In this document: positions 43,066 through 50,980 of the stretch, piece by piece
How positions within the stretch are numbered: the first letter of the stretch is position 1
Layout of the letters: every line of letters starts with the position of its first letter
Source of the DNA: Nocardioides bizhenqiangii
GTDB lineage: Bacteria; Actinomycetota; Actinomycetes; Propionibacteriales; Nocardioidaceae
Assembly (NCBI RefSeq): GCF_034661235.1
Contig: NZ_CP141059.1
Span: forward strand, 4,339,501-4,403,500
Direction: 5' to 3'
Length of the DNA stretch: 64,000 nucleotides
The notes under the pieces: model-generated
The model's input: the letters and a program-made list of their open reading frames with translations, nothing else
Told to the model about the DNA's origin: nothing
Databases searched by the model: none
Program-made: the position numbers and the translations under genes

Positions 43066-44418
43066 CTAGTCGTTGCTGGCCTTGGTGGCGGCGACCAGAT
43101 CGGCGTACCACTGGAAGGAGCGCTTCTTGGTGCGCTGCTGGGTCTCGTAGTCGACGTGGACCAGCCCGAACCGCGGCACCAGCCCGTCGGCCCACTCGAA
43201 GTTGTCCAGCAGCGACCACGCGTAGTAGCCGCGGACGTCGACGCCCATCCGCAGCGCCTCGGCGACCGCGGTCAGGTGCGCGGAGTGGTAGTCGATCCGC
43301 GCCTGGTCGTCGACGACACCGGCGTCGTCCGGGCCCTGGTTGTAGGCGCAGCCCGACTCGGTGACGTAGATCGGGGGTACGGCGGCGCGGAGCCGGGCGC
43401 GGAACATGATCAGCCACTCGCGCAGTGCGTCGGGCACCACCGACCAGTTCAGGTCGGTCGTCGGATATCCCATCACCGGACGGAACTCGAACGGCATCGG
43501 TGCGTCCTCGGCGGCCGCGCCGATCCGGAACGGCGTGTAGTAGTTGACGCCGTAGAAGTCGAGCGGCTGACGGATGGTGGCCATGTCCCCGTCGTCGACG
43601 ACGTCCTCGAGCAGCGGCTCGAGGTCCCTCGGGTAGCGGCCGAGCAGCATCGGCTCGATGAACATGCCGTTCCACACCGCGTCGAACAGCTTGGACGCGC
43701 CGACGTCGGCGTCGTCGTCGGAGGCGGGCCAGATCGGCGCGTGGTTGTTGGCGCAGCCGACGCTCGGCGCGCCGGCGGCGCGGAGTGCGATCGCCGCCCG
43801 GCCGTGGCCCAGCAGCAGGTGGTGGGCGGCCGGCATCGCGTCGAACATCAGGGTCTTGCCGGGGGCGTGCAACCCGGTCGCGTAGCCGAGCGTCGTGACG
43901 ACGCTCGGCTCGTTCACGGGGATCCAGTGCTCGACGCGGTCCGCGAGCCGCGCGCCGACGATCGCGGCGTAGTCGGCGAACCGCTCGACCGTCGCCCGGT
44001 TGAGCCAGCCGCCGTCGTCCTCGAGTGCCTGCGGCAGGTCCCAGTGGAAGAGGGTCACCATCGGCTGCACCCCGATGGCGAGCAGCTTGTCGACCAGTCG
44101 GTCGTAGAAGTCGAGGCCCGCGGCGTTGACCGCGCCGGAGCCGGTCGGCTGGACCCGGGGCCACGAGATCGAGAACCGGTAGCCGCCTGCTCCGAGGTCC
44201 GCCAACAGGGCGACGTCCTCGTCGACCCGGTGGTAGTGGTCGCAGGCGACAGCGCCGCTGCTGCCGTCGGCGATCCGACCGGGCTCAGCGCAGAAGGTGT
44301 CCCACACGCTGGGGCCACGGCCGTCGTCGGCGACCGCGCCCTCGATCTGGTACGCCGAGGTGGCAGTACCGAAGCGGAAGTCGGCGGGCAGCCGTGGTCC
44401 CTGCTCCCCGGCTGTCAC
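43066..44418 (-). CDS. Glycoside hydrolase family 1 beta-glucosidase
   Basis: The 450-residue enzyme is taken from GTG 44418 (VTAGEQGPRLPADFRFGTAT); an ATG at 44448 is in frame but would overlap the divergent pirin start. GH1 features are FRFGTATSAYQIEGAVADDG, VTLFHWDLPQALEDDGGWLN, and the acid/base Glu in WIPVNEPSVVTTLGY (~169). The nucleophile Glu is in PIYVTESGCAYN (~353), where the usual TENG reads TESG. The end has YYAWSLLDNFEWADGLVPRF. It hydrolyses beta-glucosides or related sugars; no signal peptide, so cytoplasmic. No sugar transporter is adjacent. Confidence 0.93.
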   Translation of the reverse strand: MTAGEQGPRLPADFRFGTATSAYQIEGAVADDGRGPSVWDTFCAEPGRIADGSSGAVACDHYHRVDEDVALLADLGAGGYRFSISWPRVQPTGSGAVNAAGLDFYDRLVDKLLAIGVQPMVTLFHWDLPQALEDDGGWLNRATVERFADYAAIVGARLADRVEHWIPVNEPSVVTTLGYATGLHAPGKTLMFDAMPAAHHLLLGHGRAAIALRAAGAPSVGCANNHAPIWPASDDDADVGASKLFDAVWNGMFIEPMLLGRYPRDLEPLLEDVVDDGDMATIRQPLDFYGVNYYTPFRIGAAAEDAPMPFEFRPVMGYPTTDLNWSVVPDALREWLIMFRARLRAAVPPIYVTESGCAYNQGPDDAGVVDDQARIDYHSAHLTAVAEALRMGVDVRGYYAWSLLDNFEWADGLVPRFGLVHVDYETQQRTKKRSFQWYADLVAATKASND

Positions 44419-44434
44419 GGCACAATCCTGCCTT

Positions 44435-45160
44435 GTGACCGTAGACATCCGCAGGAGTTCGAGCCGGTTCGTGGAGCGCGAGCCGGGACGCCGTACGCAG
44501 CACGCGTTCTCGTTCGGCGCCCGCTACGACCCGGAGTGGCTGTCGTTCGGGCCGATGGTCTGCCACGACGACCACCTGCTCGGCAGCGGACGGGGCTTCG
44601 AGGAGCACCCGCACTCCGACCTGGAGATCGTGACCTACGTGGTCTCCGGGTCGCTCGTGCACGCCGACTCCCTGGGCACGTCCGGGTCGTTGCGGGCGGG
44701 TGAGGTCGCCGTGCTGTCGGCGGGCACCGGGGTCCGGCACAGCGAGGTGGCGGCGACGGACGGTGCCGCGCGGTTCGTCCAGGTGTGGCTGAGGCCCGAC
44801 CAGGTCGGCGCCGCTCCGGGCTACGCCCGCGGGTCCGCGGCGGGCGCGGTCGAGGGCGCCGGGTTGGTGCCGATCGCCGGGGTCGGATCCGAGCTCGCGG
44901 TCGGCGTCGCCGGCGCGTCGTACGCCGTCGCCCGGCTGGCCGCCGGCGAGAAGCTGATCCTGCCCGCCGCCGCCCGAGTGCACGCCTACGTCGTGTCGGG
45001 TGGGCTGATGCGCTCGTCGCTGGCCGCGCCCCTGGACACCGGCGACGCCTTCTGCTTCGTCGACGAGCCCGGCCACCAGGTGACGGCCGCGATGCCGACC
45101 GAGCTGCTGGTGTGGTCGTTCGGACCGTCAGTGGCGCACCCGGAGCCGCATCGCCAGTGA
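44435..45160 (+). CDS. Pirin-family protein
   Basis: The 241-residue protein starts at GTG 44435, 17 bases from the divergent glucosidase start. The cupin metal site is CHDDHLLGSGRGFEEHPHSD followed by LEIVTYVVSGSLVHADSLG, with two His early, a third in HPHSD, and later GVRHSEVA. A second, shorter cupin occupies residues ~140-240. Bacterial pirins are non-haem iron or related metal proteins, some with quercetinase activity and some acting as regulators. Its 3' end overlaps the convergent hypothetical gene by 33 bases. Confidence 0.9.
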   Translation: MTVDIRRSSSRFVEREPGRRTQHAFSFGARYDPEWLSFGPMVCHDDHLLGSGRGFEEHPHSDLEIVTYVVSGSLVHADSLGTSGSLRAGEVAVLSAGTGVRHSEVAATDGAARFVQVWLRPDQVGAAPGYARGSAAGAVEGAGLVPIAGVGSELAVGVAGASYAVARLAAGEKLILPAAARVHAYVVSGGLMRSSLAAPLDTGDAFCFVDEPGHQVTAAMPTELLVWSFGPSVAHPEPHRQ

Positions 45161-46045
45161 CGGCACGTCCGGTTCGTCGACGTCGACGACGGCCAGCAGC
45201 CGGGTGGACACCGGATCCGCGTCGAGCACCATCAGGCCCTCGACCTTGCAGACGCGGCCGTCGACGAGAGGGAGCGGCGTCATGTCGCGCACGAGGTGGT
45301 CGTCGAGGCGGACGAGAGCGGAGCCGACGACCGGGCCGTCATCGCGCGGGTTCGGGCTGTCCTCGGCGGCGGCACTGAGCAGGACGGTCCCGTCGGCGAG
45401 CGCGACGGCGTCGGTGATCCCGAGCCCGACTCCGTCGACCTCCCCCAGGGTGTAGTGCCTCGGGTTGCTCACCGCAACGCTGCCCGGCGGTGTCCTGCCG
45501 AGCGCCGCCGCGACCGCCGCTGCCGGCTCCAGATCCACGCTGCCGGCGGGCACGCCGGCGGCCGGGATTCCGCGGTGGTACCACCGCAGCACGTCGCCGA
45601 CCAGGCAGGCGCCCTCCAGGTTGAGCACCTCGGGAGGGATCGCCAACGCGTCCGCCACCGCGGCGTACAGCGGAGCCATGTCGGTCACGAGCGCTTCCGG
45701 CCGACCGGCGACCAACCGCAGGAGCGACCAGCGCATCCGGGCCGCGAGCGACCCCGAGCCCAGCAGCAGCACCGCCGGCGCCCCGTCAACATCGACCGCG
45801 CACGCAGCCTCGAGGTCGGGCTTGAGGTGCTTGGTGCCGGACGCGTTCTCGAACACGTCGAGCCCGTCGACCGCCGGGAGCAGCCGGACGGCGTCCGCCG
45901 GTCTGCTGCGGAACCAGGCACCGTGCGTCGCGTCGTCCTGCGCGACCAGGAAGCCGTCCCCGAACGGGGTCACCGCGGAGGCGGCCCGGACCGGCGATCC
46001 GTCAGCAAGGCGGAGCCGATCGACGCCCTCGACGTGGATCTGCAC
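45128..46045 (-). CDS. Conserved hypothetical protein, propeller-like
   Basis: The 305-residue protein starts at GTG 46045 (MQIHVEGVDRLRLADGSPVR). Repeated segments such as AVTPFGDGFLVAQDDATHGA, GAPAVLLLGSGSLAARMRWS, GVGLGITDAVALADGTVLLS and GRVCKVEGLMVLDADPVSTR suggest a beta-propeller or similar repeat fold. RWYHRGIPAAGVPAGSVDL in the middle resembles a DUF69xx-type actinobacterial family, but I cannot name it with certainty. No signal peptide. It overlaps the pirin gene tail to tail by 33 bases and lies 23 bases before the lipid kinase stop. Confidence 0.8.
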   Translation of the reverse strand: MQIHVEGVDRLRLADGSPVRAASAVTPFGDGFLVAQDDATHGAWFRSRPADAVRLLPAVDGLDVFENASGTKHLKPDLEAACAVDVDGAPAVLLLGSGSLAARMRWSLLRLVAGRPEALVTDMAPLYAAVADALAIPPEVLNLEGACLVGDVLRWYHRGIPAAGVPAGSVDLEPAAAVAAALGRTPPGSVAVSNPRHYTLGEVDGVGLGITDAVALADGTVLLSAAAEDSPNPRDDGPVVGSALVRLDDHLVRDMTPLPLVDGRVCKVEGLMVLDADPVSTRLLAVVDVDEPDVPSLAMRLRVRH

Positions 46046-46068
46046 GGAGCCAGTCTCCCTGCTCCGGC

Positions 46069-46989
46069 TCAGCGCAGGACCTTGACCGCCCCGGGCCGGA
46101 TCTCGACGGTCAGCGGCTGCTCGCCGGTGGCCGGCAGGTCGCCGAGGGACTCCCCGTCGGCGCCGACGGGGACGGGCGCGGCGGTGCCGTCGTACCGGCC
46201 GGACACGGTGACCCGCGTGCCCCGCAGCACCTTGACCGCGGCCAGCGCGACGTGAGCGCCGTCGTAGACCTTGGGCAGCGAGCGGATCAGGTCGACCCGA
46301 CCGGCGGCCTCGATCACGACCACGTCGAGCACGCCGTCGTCGATGCGGGCATCGGGTGCGATGTCCATGCCCTTGCCGTAGAAGCGGGAGTTCGCGATGA
46401 CCACGTTGGCGGCGCGGTGCTCGGTGCGCCGGCCGTCGATCTCGACGGTCAGCGCGGCCGGACGGTAGGTGCCGAGGGCGCGGATCGACGCGATCGGGTA
46501 CTGCAGCCGGTTCGGCAGCCAGTGCGACCGGTCGACGATCTCGGCGGCGCGTGCGTCGACGCCGGCGTAGACCGAGCCGGCGACCAGCACCGCCGGGCGC
46601 CCCGGCATCGAGACGGACAGGAGGTCGACCGGGGTGGGCTTCCCGCCGAGCAGCAGCGCGACCTGCGCGTCCTCGTCGCTCGGCACCTCGAGCATCCGCG
46701 CGAAGTCGTTGCCACGCCCGGCCGGGATCACCGCGAGCTCGCCGCCGGCGTCGACGACGGCACCGGCGACCGACGACAGCATCCCGTCGCCCCCGACCGA
46801 CACGACCACCCGGCCGGCGGCCGCGGCCACCTTGACCAGGTCGGGTACGACGGCCGCCGAGGACGTGTAGCTGACCTCGACCTCGGCACCGGCCTCGCGC
46901 AGCCTTCGGGCCAGCGGCAGGACCACCTTCGGCGCCGTACCGCCGCCGGAGTTCGGGTTGACGAGGAAGGTGAACGACCTGGAGGTCAC
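46069..46989 (-). CDS. Diacylglycerol/sphingosine kinase-family lipid kinase
   Basis: The 306-residue protein starts at GTG 46989, overlapping the upstream flavoprotein stop (GTGA). The DAGK catalytic motifs are FTFLVNPNSGGGTAPKVV, the ATP-binding GGDG at 66-69 (VVVSVGGDGMLSSVAGAVVD), and AVIPAGRGNDFARMLEVPSD. The C-terminal lobe has ANVVIANSRFYGKGMDIAPD and DDGVLDVVVIEAAGRVDLIR. It phosphorylates diacylglycerol or a related lipid. Coupling to an alkyl-DHAP-synthase-like protein and proximity to GlpD suggest a glycerolipid pathway. Confidence 0.92.
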   Translation of the reverse strand: MTSRSFTFLVNPNSGGGTAPKVVLPLARRLREAGAEVEVSYTSSAAVVPDLVKVAAAAGRVVVSVGGDGMLSSVAGAVVDAGGELAVIPAGRGNDFARMLEVPSDEDAQVALLLGGKPTPVDLLSVSMPGRPAVLVAGSVYAGVDARAAEIVDRSHWLPNRLQYPIASIRALGTYRPAALTVEIDGRRTEHRAANVVIANSRFYGKGMDIAPDARIDDGVLDVVVIEAAGRVDLIRSLPKVYDGAHVALAAVKVLRGTRVTVSGRYDGTAAPVPVGADGESLGDLPATGEQPLTVEIRPGAVKVLR

Positions 46990-48590
46990 GGGATCAGCAC
47001 CCCCGGGTTGAGGATGCCCGCAGGGTCGAGCTCGCGCTTGACGGCGCGGAGCACGGCCACGCCGGCCTCGCCGATCTCCGGCGTCAGCCAGCCGCGGTGG
47101 TCGGTGCCGACCGCGTGGTGGTGGGTGATCGAGGCGCCGCTCGCGACGATCGCGTCGTTGGCGGCGGCCTTCGCCTTCAGCCACCGCTCCAGCGGCTGCT
47201 CGCCACCGGCAGCAGCGACCGTGAAGTAGAGCGAGCACCCGGTCGCGTAGACGTGGGAGATGTGGCAGAGCACCATCGTGCCGTCGCCGAGCGCGCCCTC
47301 CAGCGCTGCCTTCACCGCCGCGTAGAGCCGCTCGCGGTTGGACCAGAAGGTGACCGTCTCCAGGGTCTCGACGAGGACTCCGACGTCGAGCAGCGAGTCA
47401 CGGAGGTACGGCGCGTTGAACCTGCCGGCCACCCACGCCTGACCGGGCTCGGCACCCAGGGGCGTCCCGCCGAGATCGGTGAGGGCCGCGGTGACCGCGG
47501 CCTTCTTCGCCGCGACCGCCGCGGTCGTGCCCTCGTAGCCGACGATCATCAGGCAGCCGCCCCCACCAGCGCTGCCCTCGCCGCCGATCGCGTCGGGACG
47601 GGCCAGGTTGATGGCGGTCTCGTTCTCGTCGGAGAGCCGCAGGACGGTCGGCATCAGGTCGCCCTGGGCGAGCGCGCGCATCGCGTCGGCACCCGCCGCG
47701 AAGGACGGCCACTGCCAGCCCTCGTACTCCTTGACCTCCGGCAGCGGTCGCACCCGGACGGTGACCTCGGTGATCACGCCGAAGGCGCCCTCGGAGCCGA
47801 GGAAGAGCTCGCGCAGGTCGGGACCGGAGGCGTTGGACGGCGAGGTGCCGCCGAGCCGGACCTCGCCCTTCGGCGTCGCCGCCCGCAGGCCCACGACCAT
47901 CGCGTCGAACCGGCCGTAGCCCGCACTGGACTGGCCGCTGGACCGGGTCGCCGCAAACCCGCCGATGGTCGCGAACTCGAAGCTCTGGGGGAAGTGGCCG
48001 AGCATCAGCCCGTGCTCGGCGAGCAGTGCTTCGGCCTCGGGACCGCGGAGGCCGGGCCCGAGGGTGGCAGTGGAGGAGACCGGGTCGAGCGCGACCAGGC
48101 TGCGCATCCGGCCGAGGTCGAGGGACACCACGCCGGCGAAGCCTTCCCGGTCCGGGGCAAGTCCGCCGGTCACGGCGGTGCCGCCCCCGAACGGGACGAC
48201 GACGACCCGGTGCTGCTGCGCGAAGTCGAGCACGGCCTGCACGTCGTCGTGGTCATCGGGACGCACCACCACGTCGGGGGCGTCGCCCAGGTCGCCGGCG
48301 CGTTGGCGCAGCAGGTCGGGCGTCGACTTGCCGCGGGTGCGCTGCCGTCGTACGGCGTCGTCGAGCACGACGTGCTCCTCACCGACGACCGCGCGCAGCC
48401 CCGCCACCAGGTCGGGCGCGAGTTGCGGCGCGGGGACCGCGACGTCGGCCGCGGCGGGGGTGTCGGAGAGCGGGAAGACCAGGCCGACGAGGTCGCGCAC
48501 TCCGTCCGGAAGCGGACCGGCGTGGGCGGGATCGCCCCACCGCGTCGGCGGCATCTCGGGCTGGAGCAGGTCGTGGCTGATCTCTGTCAT
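46986..48590 (-). CDS. FAD-binding oxidase resembling alkyl-DHAP synthase
   Basis: The 534-residue protein starts at ATG 48590. It opens with MPPTRWGDPAHAGPLPDGVR, typical of the alkyldihydroxyacetonephosphate synthase-like subgroup. The FAD-binding PCMH domain has RRQRTRGKSTPDLLRQRAGD, VVVPFGGGTAVTGGLAPDRE and MLGHFPQSFEFATIGGFAAT, then SSGQSSAGYGRFDAMVVGLR. The catalytic region has ATGCSLYFTVAAA and GASITHHHAVGTDHRGWL, where the HHH motif is characteristic of this group. In eukaryotes the enzyme makes ether lipids; in this bacterium the reaction is inferred. It is divergent from a TetR gene with which it shares a very short promoter. Confidence 0.88.
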   Translation of the reverse strand: MTEISHDLLQPEMPPTRWGDPAHAGPLPDGVRDLVGLVFPLSDTPAAADVAVPAPQLAPDLVAGLRAVVGEEHVVLDDAVRRQRTRGKSTPDLLRQRAGDLGDAPDVVVRPDDHDDVQAVLDFAQQHRVVVVPFGGGTAVTGGLAPDREGFAGVVSLDLGRMRSLVALDPVSSTATLGPGLRGPEAEALLAEHGLMLGHFPQSFEFATIGGFAATRSSGQSSAGYGRFDAMVVGLRAATPKGEVRLGGTSPSNASGPDLRELFLGSEGAFGVITEVTVRVRPLPEVKEYEGWQWPSFAAGADAMRALAQGDLMPTVLRLSDENETAINLARPDAIGGEGSAGGGGCLMIVGYEGTTAAVAAKKAAVTAALTDLGGTPLGAEPGQAWVAGRFNAPYLRDSLLDVGVLVETLETVTFWSNRERLYAAVKAALEGALGDGTMVLCHISHVYATGCSLYFTVAAAGGEQPLERWLKAKAAANDAIVASGASITHHHAVGTDHRGWLTPEIGEAGVAVLRAVKRELDPAGILNPGVLIP

Positions 48591-48599
48591 GTGTTACAG

Positions 48600-48618
48600 T
48601 GTGACATATGTCGTCACA
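48600..48618. promoter_or_regulatory. Palindrome over the TetR start codon, shared divergent promoter
   Basis: TGTGAC (48600-48605) and GTCACA (48613-48618) form an inverted repeat with a 7-base centre that includes the TetR ATG (48608). Inside it GACATATGTC (48603-48612) is a perfect palindrome. Only 17 bases separate the two divergent start codons, so both promoters must lie over or near this site and the TetR mRNA is probably leaderless. Confidence 0.6.
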
Positions 48619-49237
48619 TCGTCACAACCTCGCGGAGACGGAGCACAGCCCGCGGGACTCCTATCTGGACGCCGCGCGCGCGTGCATCCTCGACGTCGGC
48701 TGGCGGCGGACGACCCTCACCGAGGTGGCCCGCCGGGCGGGTGTGTCGCGGATGACGATCTACCGCACCTGGTCGGACATGCAGGAGCTGCTCGGCGACC
48801 TGATGACCCGCGAGTGGGGCGAGCTGCTGGCGTCGACCCAGCCGACGAGGGAGTACGACGAGAAGACCGGCCCCACGCCCACCGGGATCGCGGAGGGCGT
48901 GCTCCGCGCCGTCACCGTGCTGCGCGACAACGAGCTGTTCGTGCGGATCGTGGAGCTCGACCCCGAGCTGATCCTCCCCTACCTGCTGGCCCGACGCGGC
49001 CGCTCGCAGGAGCTGATCCTCGGCCTGCTCGCCGCGGACCTCGAGGCCGGCCAGGCGACGGGCACCATCCGCGCCGGCAACACCGCCGCGCTGGCCCGCG
49101 CCGTCGTACTCGCTGCGCACGGCTTCGTCCTCTCCGCCCACACCATGACCGACGACGCGGTCGCTCCCGCCGAGCTCGACGAGGAGCTGCGGCTCCTCGT
49201 CACCCGGTTCCTGACTCCTGAAGGTGCTGACCGATGA
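48608..49237 (+). CDS. TetR-family transcriptional regulator
   Basis: The 209-residue protein starts at ATG 48608 (MSSHRHNLAETEHSPRDSYL). The helix-turn-helix is ARACILDVGWRRTTLTEVAR and RAGVSRMTIYRTWSDMQELL. The C-terminal domain includes ELFVRIVELDPELILPYLLA and ALARAVVLAAHGFVLSAHTM. The stop overlaps the GlpD start (ATGA). Its position suggests control of both the divergent flavoprotein-lipid kinase operon and its own operon with glpD, through the palindrome over its start codon. Confidence 0.9.
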   Translation: MSSHRHNLAETEHSPRDSYLDAARACILDVGWRRTTLTEVARRAGVSRMTIYRTWSDMQELLGDLMTREWGELLASTQPTREYDEKTGPTPTGIAEGVLRAVTVLRDNELFVRIVELDPELILPYLLARRGRSQELILGLLAADLEAGQATGTIRAGNTAALARAVVLAAHGFVLSAHTMTDDAVAPAELDEELRLLVTRFLTPEGADR

Positions 49238-50790
49238 CCACTCCCAGCAGGATCACGCCCGGCCTCGCCGGAGTCCCCGAGTCCGTCGACGTGGTCGTGG
49301 TCGGTCTCGGTGTGACCGGAGCCGGCGTCGCCCTCGACGCCGCCAGCCGCGGCCTCAGCGTGCTGGCGGTCGACGCGTTCGACCTCGCCTGGGGCACGTC
49401 GCGCTTCTCTTCCAAGCTCGTGCACGGCGGGCTGCGCTACCTCGCGAGCGGCCAGGTCGGCATCGCCCACGAGAGCGCGGTCGAACGCGGGATCCTGATG
49501 GAGACCACTGCACCGCACCTGACCCGGCCGCTCCCGACGATCGTGCCGCTCGCGCCCGGGGTGACCCGCCCGATGGGTGCGCTCACCCGGGCCGCTCTGT
49601 TCGGCGGCGACCTGCTGCGCCGGGCGGCGCGCACCAGCGCCGACACCCTCCCGAAGCCGCGCCGGCTCACCGCCGCCGAGACCCGTCGACTCGCGCCGAC
49701 CCTTCGTACGGACGGGCTGCGCGGCGCCGTCCTCGGGTGGGACGGCCAGCTCGAGGACGACGCCCGACTGGTCGCGACCATTGCCCGCACCGCGGCCGAC
49801 CGGGGCGCCGCCGTCCACACGCACACCAGGGTGGTCGCCGCGACCGGGACCGAGGTCACCCTGCGCGACCAGCTCACCGGGGCGACCACCACCGTGCGCA
49901 CGCGGACCGTGATCAACGCCGCCGGCGTCTGGGCGGGCGACGTCGTCGACGACATCCGGCTGCGACCCTCCCGTGGCACCCACCTGGTGCTGCGCGGCGA
50001 CACCCTGCCGGGACTCGACGTCGCGGTGTTCGCGCCGATCCCCGGGCAGCGCAACCGGTTCGTGCTGGTGCTCCCCCAGCCGGACGGCCAGATCTACGTG
50101 GGCCTCACCGACGAGCCGGCCGCCGGCCCTGTGCCGGACGTCGCCGAGCCGACCGAGGTCGAGATCGGCTTCCTCCTCGACGTCGTCGCCGCGTCGTTCT
50201 CGCGGCCGTTGCGCCGCAGCGACGTGGTGGGCGCCTTCGCCGGCCTACGGCCGCTGCTCGACACGGGGGACGACAGCACCGCCGACCTCTCCCGCAAGCA
50301 CGCCGTGCTCACCAGCCCCACCGGCGTCGTCACCATCGTGGGCGGCAAGCTGACGACGTACCGCCGGATGGCCGAGGACGCCGTCGACGCCGCGGTGGCC
50401 CACGCCGGTCTCCGCGCCGGACCGTGCGTCACCGCCACCCTGCCGCTCACCGGTGCCGCGTCCCGACCCCGGCTGGCCGAGCTCGTCGAACGCGCAGAGA
50501 CCCCTGGCCACGCCCGGCTGGTACGACGCTTCGGCGTCGACGCCGCGCTCGTCCTCGACTCCGCCCGCGCCGCGACCGGCCTCCCCGACGACGAGCTGCT
50601 CGCGCCGATCGACGAGACCATCCCCGTCACCCTCGCCGAGCTCGTCTTCGGAGTCACCCACGAGGGCGCAGCCGACGTCGCCGACCTGCTCGACCGCCGT
50701 ACCCGCGTCGGGCTCGTCCCCGCCGACCGGCTCCGCGCGGTACCCGCCGCCGAGCGCGCGCTCGAACTGGCCGTCGCCGCGAATCGGTAG
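49234..50790 (+). CDS. glpD: FAD-dependent glycerol-3-phosphate dehydrogenase
   Basis: The 518-residue protein starts at ATG 49234. The FAD dinucleotide fold is SVDVVVVGLGVTGAGVALDA (residues ~18-37). GlpD motifs are AWGTSRFSSKLVHGGLRYLA, YVGLTDEPAAGPVPDVAEPT, and VVTIVGGKLTTYRRMAEDAV, with the conserved Arg/Lys substrate residues. It oxidises sn-glycerol-3-phosphate to DHAP at the membrane and feeds the quinone pool. The operon with TetR and the divergent alkyl-DHAP-synthase-like gene is notable because DHAP is that family's precursor. A nested palindrome follows the stop. Confidence 0.92.
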   Translation: MTTPSRITPGLAGVPESVDVVVVGLGVTGAGVALDAASRGLSVLAVDAFDLAWGTSRFSSKLVHGGLRYLASGQVGIAHESAVERGILMETTAPHLTRPLPTIVPLAPGVTRPMGALTRAALFGGDLLRRAARTSADTLPKPRRLTAAETRRLAPTLRTDGLRGAVLGWDGQLEDDARLVATIARTAADRGAAVHTHTRVVAATGTEVTLRDQLTGATTTVRTRTVINAAGVWAGDVVDDIRLRPSRGTHLVLRGDTLPGLDVAVFAPIPGQRNRFVLVLPQPDGQIYVGLTDEPAAGPVPDVAEPTEVEIGFLLDVVAASFSRPLRRSDVVGAFAGLRPLLDTGDDSTADLSRKHAVLTSPTGVVTIVGGKLTTYRRMAEDAVDAAVAHAGLRAGPCVTATLPLTGAASRPRLAELVERAETPGHARLVRRFGVDAALVLDSARAATGLPDDELLAPIDETIPVTLAELVFGVTHEGAADVADLLDRRTRVGLVPADRLRAVPAAERALELAVAANR

Positions 50791-50799
50791 GGATTTCCT

Positions 50800-50886
50800 C
50801 GCGAATCGAGGGAGTTTGCACGTCCAAGCGGGCCGGTTGGACGTGCAAGGTTCCCGGATTCGGCGGGCAGACTCCCCCGATTCGCG
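50800..50886. repeat. Nested palindrome after glpD
   Basis: An outer 16-base inverted repeat, CGCGAATCGAGGGAGT (50800-50815) and ACTCCCCCGATTCGCG (50871-50886), matches at 15 of 16 positions. It encloses an inner perfect 12-base hairpin, TTGCACGTCCAA (50816-50827) and TTGGACGTGCAA (50837-50848). A further CGCGAATCGG lies in the last codons of glpD. No T-run follows. It is unlike the other REP-like family here. Confidence 0.85.
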
Positions 50887-50980
50887 GAGAATTTGGATCG
50901 GCAGGGCCACCGAGCGATGAGTTTTCCGGTTGGCGCGGGTCGACCCATCAGGCAGACTCAAGAGCATCCGGGGGTAGGCG

